Below, one piece after another: positions 1 to 5,672 of a stretch of DNA of 10,239 nucleotides; position 1 is the stretch's first letter, and every line of letters starts with the position of its first letter. Origin of the DNA: Actinomycetota bacterium (GTDB taxonomy: Bacteria > Actinomycetota > Thermoleophilia > Gaiellales > Gaiellaceae); the NCBI GenBank assembly GCA_013821525.1, contig JACDGR010000092.1:1-10239 (forward strand), read 5' to 3'. The notes below the pieces were generated by a model. The model was given only the letters and a program-made list of their open reading frames with translations. It searched no databases and had not been told where the DNA came from. The position numbers and the translations under genes were made by a program.

Positions 1-584
1 ACAAAGAAGTCGCCGATCGTGTCCGACCAGCGGAAGCCTAGTAGCTCCTGATAGAAGCCCTGCATGTCAGAAAGATCGGGCGTAAACGCGGCCACGTGGC
101 CGAGCTTGCTAGGCCGAACTCCCGCTGACGTCGCCACTCCGCTTTCGAGTTGGGACTCGTACAGGTGCAGCGGTGTACCGGTGGCAGGCTCCAGAAGGAC
201 TAGCACGTCTGGGGTACCGGGACCGACGTCGGTACGGCGCTCGATCTCATAACCGCGGTCGGTCAGTCGCTTTGCAGCGTCGTCGAGTGAGCCGTGTACT
301 TCAAATCCCACAAACGTCCGTCCACTCATCGCCTCTGCCTTTTCGATCACGACGCAGTGGTGGTCAAAGCCGGTCGTGAGGAAGGCTCGAGATGGAGAGT
401 TCTCAACCAGCTCGAAGTCCAGCACATTCGTGTAATATTCGAGCAATCGTGCGACGTCAGGGCTACTGAAACCCACGTAGCCAAGTCTTGCCACCCGTAC
501 CGCAGGACTTGGGTGCATTCCGCGGACTGCAGTGCCCGTCCGCGCGGGTTCACCAATTTCGGGCGACGTCGTTTCTGATGACAC
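1..584 (-). CDS. VOC-superfamily protein (extradiol ring-cleavage dioxygenase-like), C-terminus cut by window edge
   Basis: Reading the minus strand from a GTG at 584 gives 194 residues that run off base 1 without a stop. A CCTCC at 593-597 (GGAGG on the coding strand) sits 8 nt before the GTG and decides the start; an ATG at residue 23 has no such site. Two VOC (glyoxalase/extradiol dioxygenase) modules are visible. The first spans about residues 30-145, opening with RLGYVGFSSPDVARLLEYY and ending with PLHLYES. The second starts at about residue 160 with KLGHVAAFTPDL, where His163 sits where the first metal ligand of catechol and dihydroxybiphenyl dioxygenases lies. Later ligands (a second His and a Glu) would be beyond the window. 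In the family such enzymes cleave catechols with Fe(II), but some VOC proteins are isomerases or binding proteins. The fold is near certain and the dioxygenase role is inferred. It is the most distal gene seen in the minus-strand operon. Confidence 0.85.
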   Translation of the reverse strand, partial: MSSETTSPEIGEPARTGTAVRGMHPSPAVRVARLGYVGFSSPDVARLLEYYTNVLDFELVENSPSRAFLTTGFDHHCVVIEKAEAMSGRTFVGFEVHGSLDDAAKRLTDRGYEIERRTDVGPGTPDVLVLLEPATGTPLHLYESQLESGVATSAGVRPSKLGHVAAFTPDLSDMQGFYQELLGFRWSDTIGDFF

Positions 585-592
585 GTCGGCTA

Positions 593-597
593 CCTCC
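593..597 (-). promoter_or_regulatory. Ribosome binding site of the VOC gene
   Basis: GGAGG on the minus strand, 8 nt before the GTG at 584. It fixes the GTG as the start in preference to the in-frame ATG 22 codons later. Confidence 0.7.
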
Positions 598-642
598 AAA
601 CGATCGATGGTGAGCGCATTATACTGGCCACATCTATCCCAC

Positions 643-830
643 TCAATAAGATGTCGGCATCATGAAAGGACTTCCTGCAATGGGCCGAGAGGGTTGTGGA
701 GCGCGAACTCGTGCCGCGACGTAGGCGGCCAGGTCTCCAACCGTAAGAGGGGCGCTCACATCATCGTCCTCAATACGGACACCGTGACGATCCTCGACCG
801 CGACAACGAGCTCAAACATTGGTGTGAGTC
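643..830 (-). pseudogene. Broken acyl carrier protein (ACP) gene, C-terminal half in frame
   Basis: A 58-residue minus-strand frame (ATG at 819, stop at 643-645) reads MFELVVAVEDRHGV, then RIEDDDVSAPLTVGDLAAYV. This is the typical second half of an acyl carrier protein: helix II after the phosphopantetheine serine, an acidic stretch, then the TVGDL helix. The missing Asp-Ser is just upstream as GAC TCA at 830-825, but only 5 nt lie between that codon pair and the ATG where the family needs 6 (DSL-x-MFEL). So one base seems lost exactly at the carrier site. In the DS frame a TAG stands four codons before the Tyr-Asp-Ser, so the first half is damaged too. As it stands no phosphopantetheinylated carrier can be made. 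It lies between the VOC gene and DUF6081-like paralog A, in the same direction. The alternative is a real 58-residue peptide that resembles half an ACP, which is less likely. Confidence 0.6.
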
Positions 831-955
831 ATACTGAGATTTCTAGACCGCGTGCTACGGTTAGCGTCATCGGCCGGGACTCTGGCGTCAAGCACACCGC
901 GAGCCCGGCGGTCAAAGCATATCGAGGATGGCCGAGGTCCCAGCAGGCATGAATC
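831..955 (-). other. Gap upstream of the ACP relic, no intact gene
   Basis: This 125-bp stretch between the end of DUF6081-like paralog A and the ACP relic has no open frame worth calling on either strand. It is where the N-terminal half of the ACP should be, but I see no clear ACP helix I in any of the three minus frames. Confidence 0.45.
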
Positions 956-1681
956 TCACGCAATAGCGTAACGGAAGCGTCGCCACCGTCCCAGCATGCC
1001 TTGACCCCGTCGCGATTTGCTCTTGCCGCTCACTATAGGATGCAGCGTGAAAATTCCGAATCCAATCTTAACTCCCGCGGGGAAAGCCTCCATGTTTTCA
1101 ACCGAGTAGACTCGCTTCCCGTCGCAATACCAGCTGACGGTGCTACTAGTACAATCCATTACAATACTGTAATTGTGAAACTGGCCGGCGCCAGTAGACA
1201 GCCCCACTAGCGGCGCCTCTACTATGTGAGTAAATGTATCACCATTCGACACGCCATGAACCTCCAATCGCTCATGAAGAGCATAGATGCGGCGGCTTGT
1301 CGAGACCGCGTCGAATACCAGTCCAGACCCAAGATCAACGACGTTAAATGCGGCAAAGGCATCTCGCACGTCATCCGGAGTGCCTCCATGATTCCTTGCA
1401 GCCATTTCAACCGAGAATGTCGCGATCCCACTGGCGGGCAATGGGAAGGTTCTGACGGAGAAGTACGCATGTTTACCACTGTCGAACATTTGCACCGTAT
1501 TGTGGAACGTCTCGAATCGAGGGATGTCAATCTCGACCGTTCCATCAGCAACCGTAACTCTAGCGCCAGGTTCCTCGTAGCGCCGCCCTTCGTCTTCATT
1601 AACGGGGACCTCGAGCAGAAACCACTTATCCGGATCAATGCTGCCTTCGCTGAAGGAATCGTAGACCTCGAAATTCTTCAT
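956..1681 (-). CDS. DUF6081-like beta-sandwich protein, paralog A
   Basis: This 241-residue protein is homologous over its whole length to the product of the 3720-2998 gene. Shared landmarks in order are YDSF near residue 7, a DPDKW strand (residues 17-21), MFD..KH (about 65-71), GLVFD, a R....LHERL segment, FTH, FH.Y, W..DG.R and the final GQGMLGRWR. The run of short beta strands with Trp and Gly turns is like a LamG/concanavalin-type jelly roll. From memory it matches the family called DUF6081, which is actinobacterial and of unknown function; I am surer of the paralogy than of the family name. No signal peptide or membrane segment is visible, so it is probably cytoplasmic. GGAAGG (1689-1694 on the complement) lies 7 nt before the ATG. 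Substrate binding is a guess from the fold, and no catalytic residues can be named. Confidence 0.8.
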   Translation of the reverse strand: MKNFEVYDSFSEGSIDPDKWFLLEVPVNEDEGRRYEEPGARVTVADGTVEIDIPRFETFHNTVQMFDSGKHAYFSVRTFPLPASGIATFSVEMAARNHGGTPDDVRDAFAAFNVVDLGSGLVFDAVSTSRRIYALHERLEVHGVSNGDTFTHIVEAPLVGLSTGAGQFHNYSIVMDCTSSTVSWYCDGKRVYSVENMEAFPAGVKIGFGIFTLHPIVSGKSKSRRGQGMLGRWRRFRYAIA

Positions 1682-2009
1682 AGCCTAGCCTTCCGGGCGG
1701 AATAGAGTCCTGCGGCTGGATGTGTTTGAAGTGTGGCCAACTCGACGCCACCCTTCGTTCTAATCGCGCTGAATGCGGTTCAATACCGTTCCTGGCGAAA
1801 TCGACCACTACACCTAGAGATCACGGTTAAGACGATCAGGTCGACCGCCGAACCGCAACAGTTGTGACCGATAGCGGCGAGTTCCTCCACCGGCAAGTTC
1901 CTTCGCAGTTACTGGTTGGCGCGTGGCCGCACGTCACACTCGACCACGCGCGCCTTCGTGATGAATCGTCTTGTCGTCCAGCCGCCCAGTCATGGTGCCT
2001 CTTCGTCAG
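1682..2009 (-). other. 328-bp gap between SDR and DUF6081-like paralog A: holds a gene relic only
   Basis: There is no intact gene here on either strand. The SDR-proximal end (1993-1934) carries the start of a decayed reading frame, described separately. The rest has a minus-strand open stretch reading LPVEELAAIGHNCCGSAVDL that I cannot assign. The open plus-strand frames here are shadows of the SDR gene. Confidence 0.5.
1934..1993 (-). pseudogene. Relic of a second SDR gene (5' end only)
   Basis: Just after the SDR stop, GAAGAGG stands 4 nt before an ATG at 1993. The frame reads MTGRLDDKTIHHEGARGRV and then stops. The beginning is the usual start of short-chain dehydrogenases of the MTGRLDGK-VTGAARGQG type. 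In the next frame the bases give ITKARV, close to what a damaged ITGAARG nucleotide-binding loop would leave. So this looks like the first 20 codons of an SDR with at least one frameshift, after which similarity is lost. The match is short and rests on recognising the N-terminus, so it may be chance. Confidence 0.35.
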
Positions 2010-2810
2010 TCAGGTTCGGGTGTATCCGCCGTCAACGTGCAGCGTCTGGCCCGTTATGTACGCGGCATCGTCTGAGGCCAGGAAGGACAGCGCGCCAGCG
2101 AGATCGGCGGGCTGACCCGAACGCGGTATGGCCTGCAGCTCTGCTAGGCGTGCGAACAGCTCCGCGGGTAAGCCCGCTTCTGTGCCCGGTGTGCGGATAA
2201 GACCCGGGGCGATCGTGTTGACAGTGACACCCGAGGCCCCCACCTCTGCGGCCAACGAGCTGGTAAAGCCGATGATTCCGCCCTTGCTGGCTGTATAGTG
2301 AGTGTTGTAAGGCATACCGGAGTGGAAAGTGGTTGAGGATACGCTAATGATCCGTCCCCATCCCCGCTCGATCATGCCCGGCAGCACGGCCCTCGTGAGG
2401 TGAAAGACGGAATCCAGATTCGTGGCGAGCACATGCCTCCACTGTTCCCAGCCCATGTCGACAAGTGCGATCGCCGGGTAGACGCCCGCGTTGTTGACGA
2501 GAATGTCAACCTGACCCAAGGCATTCAAGGCGTCACGAACGGCGCTTGTCACCTGGTCAGGGCGGGTGACGTCGCAGCGGGCGGCAAATGTCGTGCTATT
2601 GTGCGCATCTTTGATCAACGAGAGTGTTTCGTCAGCTGCGGCGACGTCGAGCACTGCTACGGCAGCTCCGTCAGCGGCGAGGCGTTGAGCGAAACATTGA
2701 CCGATTCCCCGCGCACCGCCTGTGACTAGTGCGACCTTCCCTCTAAGTCTGAGCGGCTCGCGGAAAATACGCTCGTCGCGACTCTTTACATTTTCGGCAT
2801 CGGCTGCCAA
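2010..2810 (-). CDS. Short-chain dehydrogenase/reductase (SDR), NAD-type, classical
   Basis: From the TTG at 2810 the product is 266 residues, the usual SDR length. The frame is open to 2990, but the extra 60 residues are Arg-rich and unlike any SDR. GAGGAGG stands 6 nt before the TTG, so I chose that start. The Rossmann loop VTGGARGIG is at residues 29-37, NNAG at 106-109, and the catalytic triad is Ser159, Tyr172 and Lys176 (YTASK). PG near the C-terminal third and the closing HVDGGYT are also typical. An Asp ends beta strand 2 (VAVLDV, residue 55), which in classical SDRs favours NAD(H) over NADP(H). It oxidises or reduces an alcohol/ketone pair in the cytoplasm; the substrate is unknown. 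It sits between the two DUF6081-like genes, 187 nt after paralog B, with a stem-loop in that gap. Confidence 0.92.
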   Translation of the reverse strand: MAADAENVKSRDERIFREPLRLRGKVALVTGGARGIGQCFAQRLAADGAAVAVLDVAAADETLSLIKDAHNSTTFAARCDVTRPDQVTSAVRDALNALGQVDILVNNAGVYPAIALVDMGWEQWRHVLATNLDSVFHLTRAVLPGMIERGWGRIISVSSTTFHSGMPYNTHYTASKGGIIGFTSSLAAEVGASGVTVNTIAPGLIRTPGTEAGLPAELFARLAELQAIPRSGQPADLAGALSFLASDDAAYITGQTLHVDGGYTRT

Positions 2811-2816
2811 CGTAGC

Positions 2817-2823
2817 CCTCCTC
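2817..2823 (-). promoter_or_regulatory. Ribosome binding site that sets the TTG start of the SDR
   Basis: GAGGAGG on the minus strand, 6 nt before the TTG at 2810. It outweighs the longer open frame from 2990 and gives a product of normal SDR length. Confidence 0.7.
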
Positions 2824-2838
2824 GGGGATCCATTCAAA

Positions 2839-2857
2839 GCAGCCGACCGACGGCTGC
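2839..2857 (-). terminator. Stem-loop ahead of the SDR gene (weak terminator or mRNA-stability element)
   Basis: A perfect 7-bp inverted repeat (GCAGCCG/CGGCTGC) with a 5-nt loop ends 16 nt before the SDR ribosome site and about 140 nt after the paralog B stop. On the minus strand it is followed by TTTG only, so as an intrinsic terminator it would be weak. It could attenuate transcription into the SDR or protect the downstream transcript. Confidence 0.35.
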
Positions 2858-2997
2858 CAAAGATGTGCGCCTGTGGGCCGAGCCTACGCGAAAGGCCGCT
2901 CCGGTCGCAGATGGCGGCGCAAGTGGGCAGGGTGCCCCGTAGCGGTCGTCGTATTCTCGGTAGCCAGACTTCCTTGCGACCCAGTTCCAACGAGATT

Positions 2998-3720
2998 TCA
3001 TCTGCTCGTACTAATCGTCAGGTGCCGCCAGTACCCCGTCGCACCTTGACCGTGGCTTGAGATACTGCCGCGTCCGGGCTCTGGAGCTTTTAGCGTACTC
3101 ACGATGAGACCAAGTGTGATGCTCTGGACATCGACTGGTAGGTCTCGAACCATGAAGAATCGGCGGCTGTCGACCAGCCACTCACAACTGCGCTCTGAAC
3201 GGTTCAACGCCACGACGTAGCGGTGAAATTCCCTCGGCCGATTGCGGGCGACAAATGGCGACTGAATGACGTGAGTAAAGCTTCCATCTTCGGGAGTGAC
3301 ACCCGCGATGGGTAGCCGCTCATAGATGATACCGAGTCGTGTAGCGCTCAACACCCAATCAAAGACCATCCCTTGAGAGAAATCAGCAACGACTAACCCT
3401 ATCATTCCGTCCAGTAGATCATCGCTATTGCCGTTATACGTATCGCAAGCCATCTCGCATGAAACCTGTGTTGTGCCGTCTTCTGCAACTTCAAGGACTT
3501 GTGGTGTTACCAGTAAGTGCTTCGGATCATCGAACATATGAATCTCATCGTGCTTGAGTCGAAACGGATTAACAGTAATCTCCATGGTGCCGTTCTTGGC
3601 CTTGACCTTTGCCGCCGGGTCGCCATAACTCCATGTACGACCTTCACCCATCGGTAGCTGCAATGCCTGCCATTTCGTCGCATCCAAGCCCTCTGTCGTA
3701 AAGGTATCGTATTCGCACAT
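2998..3720 (-). CDS. DUF6081-like beta-sandwich protein, paralog B
   Basis: This 240-residue protein is homologous to paralog A along its full length. YDTF is near residue 4, LDATKW follows, then MFDDPKHL, MVFDW, a RLGIIYERLP segment, FTHVIQ, FHRYVV, W.VD.RR and the closing GQGATGYWR. Overall identity looks modest, so the duplication is not recent. The start is uncertain. GGAG lies 8 nt before the ATG at 3720, which gives the same length as A. An ATG at 3726 aligns best with A but has only 2 nt of spacing. An ATG at 3762 overlaps the cupin stop as ATGGTGA and could be translationally coupled. There is no signal peptide or membrane helix. The family name DUF6081 is from memory and its function is unknown; the fold resembles LamG or glucanase-type jelly rolls. 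It lies directly after the cupin gene, so the two are very likely co-translated. Confidence 0.8.
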   Translation of the reverse strand: MCEYDTFTTEGLDATKWQALQLPMGEGRTWSYGDPAAKVKAKNGTMEITVNPFRLKHDEIHMFDDPKHLLVTPQVLEVAEDGTTQVSCEMACDTYNGNSDDLLDGMIGLVVADFSQGMVFDWVLSATRLGIIYERLPIAGVTPEDGSFTHVIQSPFVARNRPREFHRYVVALNRSERSCEWLVDSRRFFMVRDLPVDVQSITLGLIVSTLKAPEPGRGSISSHGQGATGYWRHLTISTSR

Positions 3721-3755
3721 CTTCATTACTCCGTCCGTCGGGATATACTTCTGCG

Positions 3756-4226
3756 TCACCATTCCGGAACGGCTATGATCTCGATGCCGTATTCCTCCGC
3801 CAAACTCTTGTACCGGTTGACATCTAGCACTCGCCCTGGCGGTGGAAGCTCACGTCGTTCCGCGGGCTCACCCATACGCTTGTGAAAGACTTCCAGTCCG
3901 GCGGGAAGGCAAATTTGTAGCAGCTTGCAATGCGTTTCAAAGCGTAGGCGATGTGGAATCTCACGGGGCAGCCAGATGAAGGAGCCCGGACCACCCTCGA
4001 ACTGCTTGTCCCCACACGTATAGGTAACAGATCCACTCAGCAGGTAGAATGCTTCGTCGTCCCAATGGTGAACGTGCATCGGGCTCATTCCAGGGGGACA
4101 CTCAACCTCGAGTAAGCCTAGCGCGCCTCCGGTCTTATCGCCGCTGGCCTTTATTGTCATCAACATTTGCAGATACCAGATCGGAGTTCCCTCAATGGCA
4201 TCAACGGCAAAGAACTCATTAGACAC
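3756..4226 (-). CDS. Small single-domain cupin protein (possible metal-dependent oxygenase)
   Basis: From the GTG at 4226 this is a 156-residue cupin. GGAGG (4235-4239 on the complement) stands 8 nt before it. Motif 1 of the family is clear: G46, then His51, His53 and Glu58 in MHVHHWDDEAFYLLSG. Motif 2 is PREIPHRL with His92. These four residues are the usual metal ligands, so an active Fe or Mn site is likely. Proteins of this type include quercetin-dioxygenase-like enzymes and polyketide-tailoring oxygenases or cyclases, but also non-catalytic binders, so the reaction is unknown. The frame is open without a stop up to an ATG at 4553, which would give 265 residues. That extension is unlike any cupin and is treated separately. 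The stop overlaps the most upstream possible start of the DUF6081-like paralog B. Confidence 0.88.
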   Translation of the reverse strand: MSNEFFAVDAIEGTPIWYLQMLMTIKASGDKTGGALGLLEVECPPGMSPMHVHHWDDEAFYLLSGSVTYTCGDKQFEGGPGSFIWLPREIPHRLRFETHCKLLQICLPAGLEVFHKRMGEPAERRELPPPGRVLDVNRYKSLAEEYGIEIIAVPEW

Positions 4227-4568
4227 GTTCTGTCCCTCCATGTGATGAAGTCGTGTGAACGATACCTGTTGGCGCAGGACCGCCATATAACGACGTGGTG
4301 TAGCGCTTGCCCAAAGTTCAGAAGAAGATTGAGCGGACCAAGTAGAACCATTATCGCTGATGGATACCGGCGAAATCGCGAGAGTTCTGTCCTTATGCGG
4401 CTCACTCCGCAAAGGCGGCCTCACGACTCGTCGCAGGATGGTGAGGGTGCGGGCCGGCGAGGTCCGCTGCATCTTGTTACCATTCAACTCCACCGACTGC
4501 AGAGCCTCGAGATGCGCAGGACGGAAGAGATGTGTGCGGACGTCGGCCACCATCGCATGCCCTCCTCC
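4227..4568 (-). pseudogene. Strong ribosome site and open frame ahead of the cupin: possible 5' relic of another gene
   Basis: GGAGGAGG (complement of 4561-4568) stands 7 nt before an ATG at 4553, the strongest ribosome site in the window, yet no recognisable gene follows. The frame starts MVADVRTHLFRPAHLEAL, then has SVELNGNKMQRTSPARTLT, and continues in frame into the cupin. The middle part (residues 46-105) is Ser/Arg-rich and does not look like folded protein. The start faintly recalls the opening of old-yellow-enzyme-type flavin oxidoreductases (LFxPxxLGxLxLxNR), but this is weak. It may be a degraded or internally deleted gene, or a leader peptide. A 265-residue cupin with this extension is the third choice. 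It fills most of the 384-bp gap between the MDR and cupin genes. Confidence 0.35.
4235..4239 (-). promoter_or_regulatory. Ribosome binding site that sets the GTG start of the cupin
   Basis: GGAGG on the minus strand, 8 nt before the GTG at 4226. The first bases overlap an ATG at 4241, which is therefore less likely to be the start. Confidence 0.65.
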
Positions 4569-4610
4569 GCCGCCTGTGGCCCGCTGTTCCGAAGATTGCT
4601 CCAGACCCGA

Positions 4611-5672
4611 TTACGACTTCTCGCAGACGTCGATGATGACGCGGCCGAAGACAGCGTTGCTGGTAATTGCAGCGAAGGCGTCCTGAATCTGCGGTAGGTC
4701 GAACCGAGCACCGATATGGACGCTGACGTTGCCATCAGCCACGAGCTGGAGTGACTTTTGTATTTCGGCCCTCGTAGCATACCGGCTTCCTACTATTGAT
4801 TTCTCTTTATTGATCAGATCGATAGAGTGGATCCCGTCCGCCGTTCCCGTGCTGGCGCCCACAATTACGAGTACCCCGCCTCGTCCGAGTGCGTCGACGC
4901 CCTGCCGAATAGTCTGTGGAGTCGACACGAAATCGAAGACAGCATCAAACTGGCCGCCTGCGGCGTCGGCTAGAGCTGTCCCGGTCATGCCGTCCTCGGC
5001 GAGGATGGCTGTTCCGAGACCGAGTTCGCGGAGCCGGTCAACCTTCACTGGATCCCGCTCGACCGCAGTCACGTCGGCTCCGAAGGCCCGCGCCACCTCA
5101 ACCATATGGACACCGACGCCGCCGCCAGCTCCTATGACCGCAGCCCGCTGGCCAGGGGCAAGCCTCGCCCTCGCACGGGCAGCGTGGTAAGGCGTGGCGA
5201 CCGCGTCGGAGGCTACTCCCGCGATGCCGAGCTCAAGTCCGTCAGGTACGGCGACGAGGTTGCGTTCAGGAACGATGACGTAGTCCGCAAAGGCACCATC
5301 CATCGAGGCGCCGATCACGCCACCCAGGTTCGCGCACAAGGTTTCACGGCCCGACGCGCACCAGACGCAATGCCCGCAGATGAGGTGAAAGGACGCTGTG
5401 ACTCGCTGATCCACGTGCCAGCTGGATACGCCATCTCCGAGGCGCTCTATGACGCCTCCAAACTCGTGTCCCATCGTGAAAGGAAGGTCACCACCGAGCA
5501 CGCCACTGCGGACATTTACGAGCGTGAGACCTGCTCCGCAAGCGATGACCCGCACAAGGACCTCCCCCGCCCTCGGGCTCGGGATTGGTCGCTCCTCCAG
5601 CGCAAGAGGTCCTCCCCACTCATGCAGTACCATGGCACGCATGTTTCTGGCCGCGCCCGGCTCTGCGCTCAC
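4611..5672 (-). CDS. Zinc-type MDR alcohol dehydrogenase / quinone oxidoreductase-like protein
   Basis: From the GTG at 5672 the product is 353 residues, the usual medium-chain dehydrogenase length. The N-terminal GroES-like domain has Cys45 and the GHEFGG motif (68-73) for the catalytic zinc. The lobe CGHCVWCASGRETLC (99-113) holds all four structural-zinc cysteines. The Rossmann domain has GAGGGVGVHM (181-190), and a Glu ends the next strand (AVERD, about residue 205), which suggests NAD(H). The canonical CGxCHTD loop is here CGAGLTL, so the proton-relay His/Thr residues are not standard and the substrate may be unusual. The GTG overlaps the ALDH stop as GTGA, so translation is probably coupled. 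An ATG at 5642 (MRAMVLHEWGG) is the other candidate start. With the ALDH just upstream it probably oxidises an alcohol to the aldehyde that the ALDH takes on, or reduces an enone. Confidence 0.9.
   Translation of the reverse strand: MSAEPGAARNMRAMVLHEWGGPLALEERPIPSPRAGEVLVRVIACGAGLTLVNVRSGVLGGDLPFTMGHEFGGVIERLGDGVSSWHVDQRVTASFHLICGHCVWCASGRETLCANLGGVIGASMDGAFADYVIVPERNLVAVPDGLELGIAGVASDAVATPYHAARARARLAPGQRAAVIGAGGGVGVHMVEVARAFGADVTAVERDPVKVDRLRELGLGTAILAEDGMTGTALADAAGGQFDAVFDFVSTPQTIRQGVDALGRGGVLVIVGASTGTADGIHSIDLINKEKSIVGSRYATRAEIQKSLQLVADGNVSVHIGARFDLPQIQDAFAAITSNAVFGRVIIDVCEKS

Noticed and set aside
532..837. 101-residue plus-strand frame
   Set aside because: It lies opposite the VOC start and the ACP relic, which both show family similarity on the minus strand.
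1226..1705. 159-residue plus-strand frame
   Set aside because: It is the complement of DUF6081-like paralog A, which has an alignable paralog and a ribosome site; the plus frame has neither.
2811..2990. 60-residue N-terminal extension of the SDR
   Set aside because: It is Arg-rich, has no SDR similarity and lies upstream of a strong ribosome site with a TTG that gives normal length.
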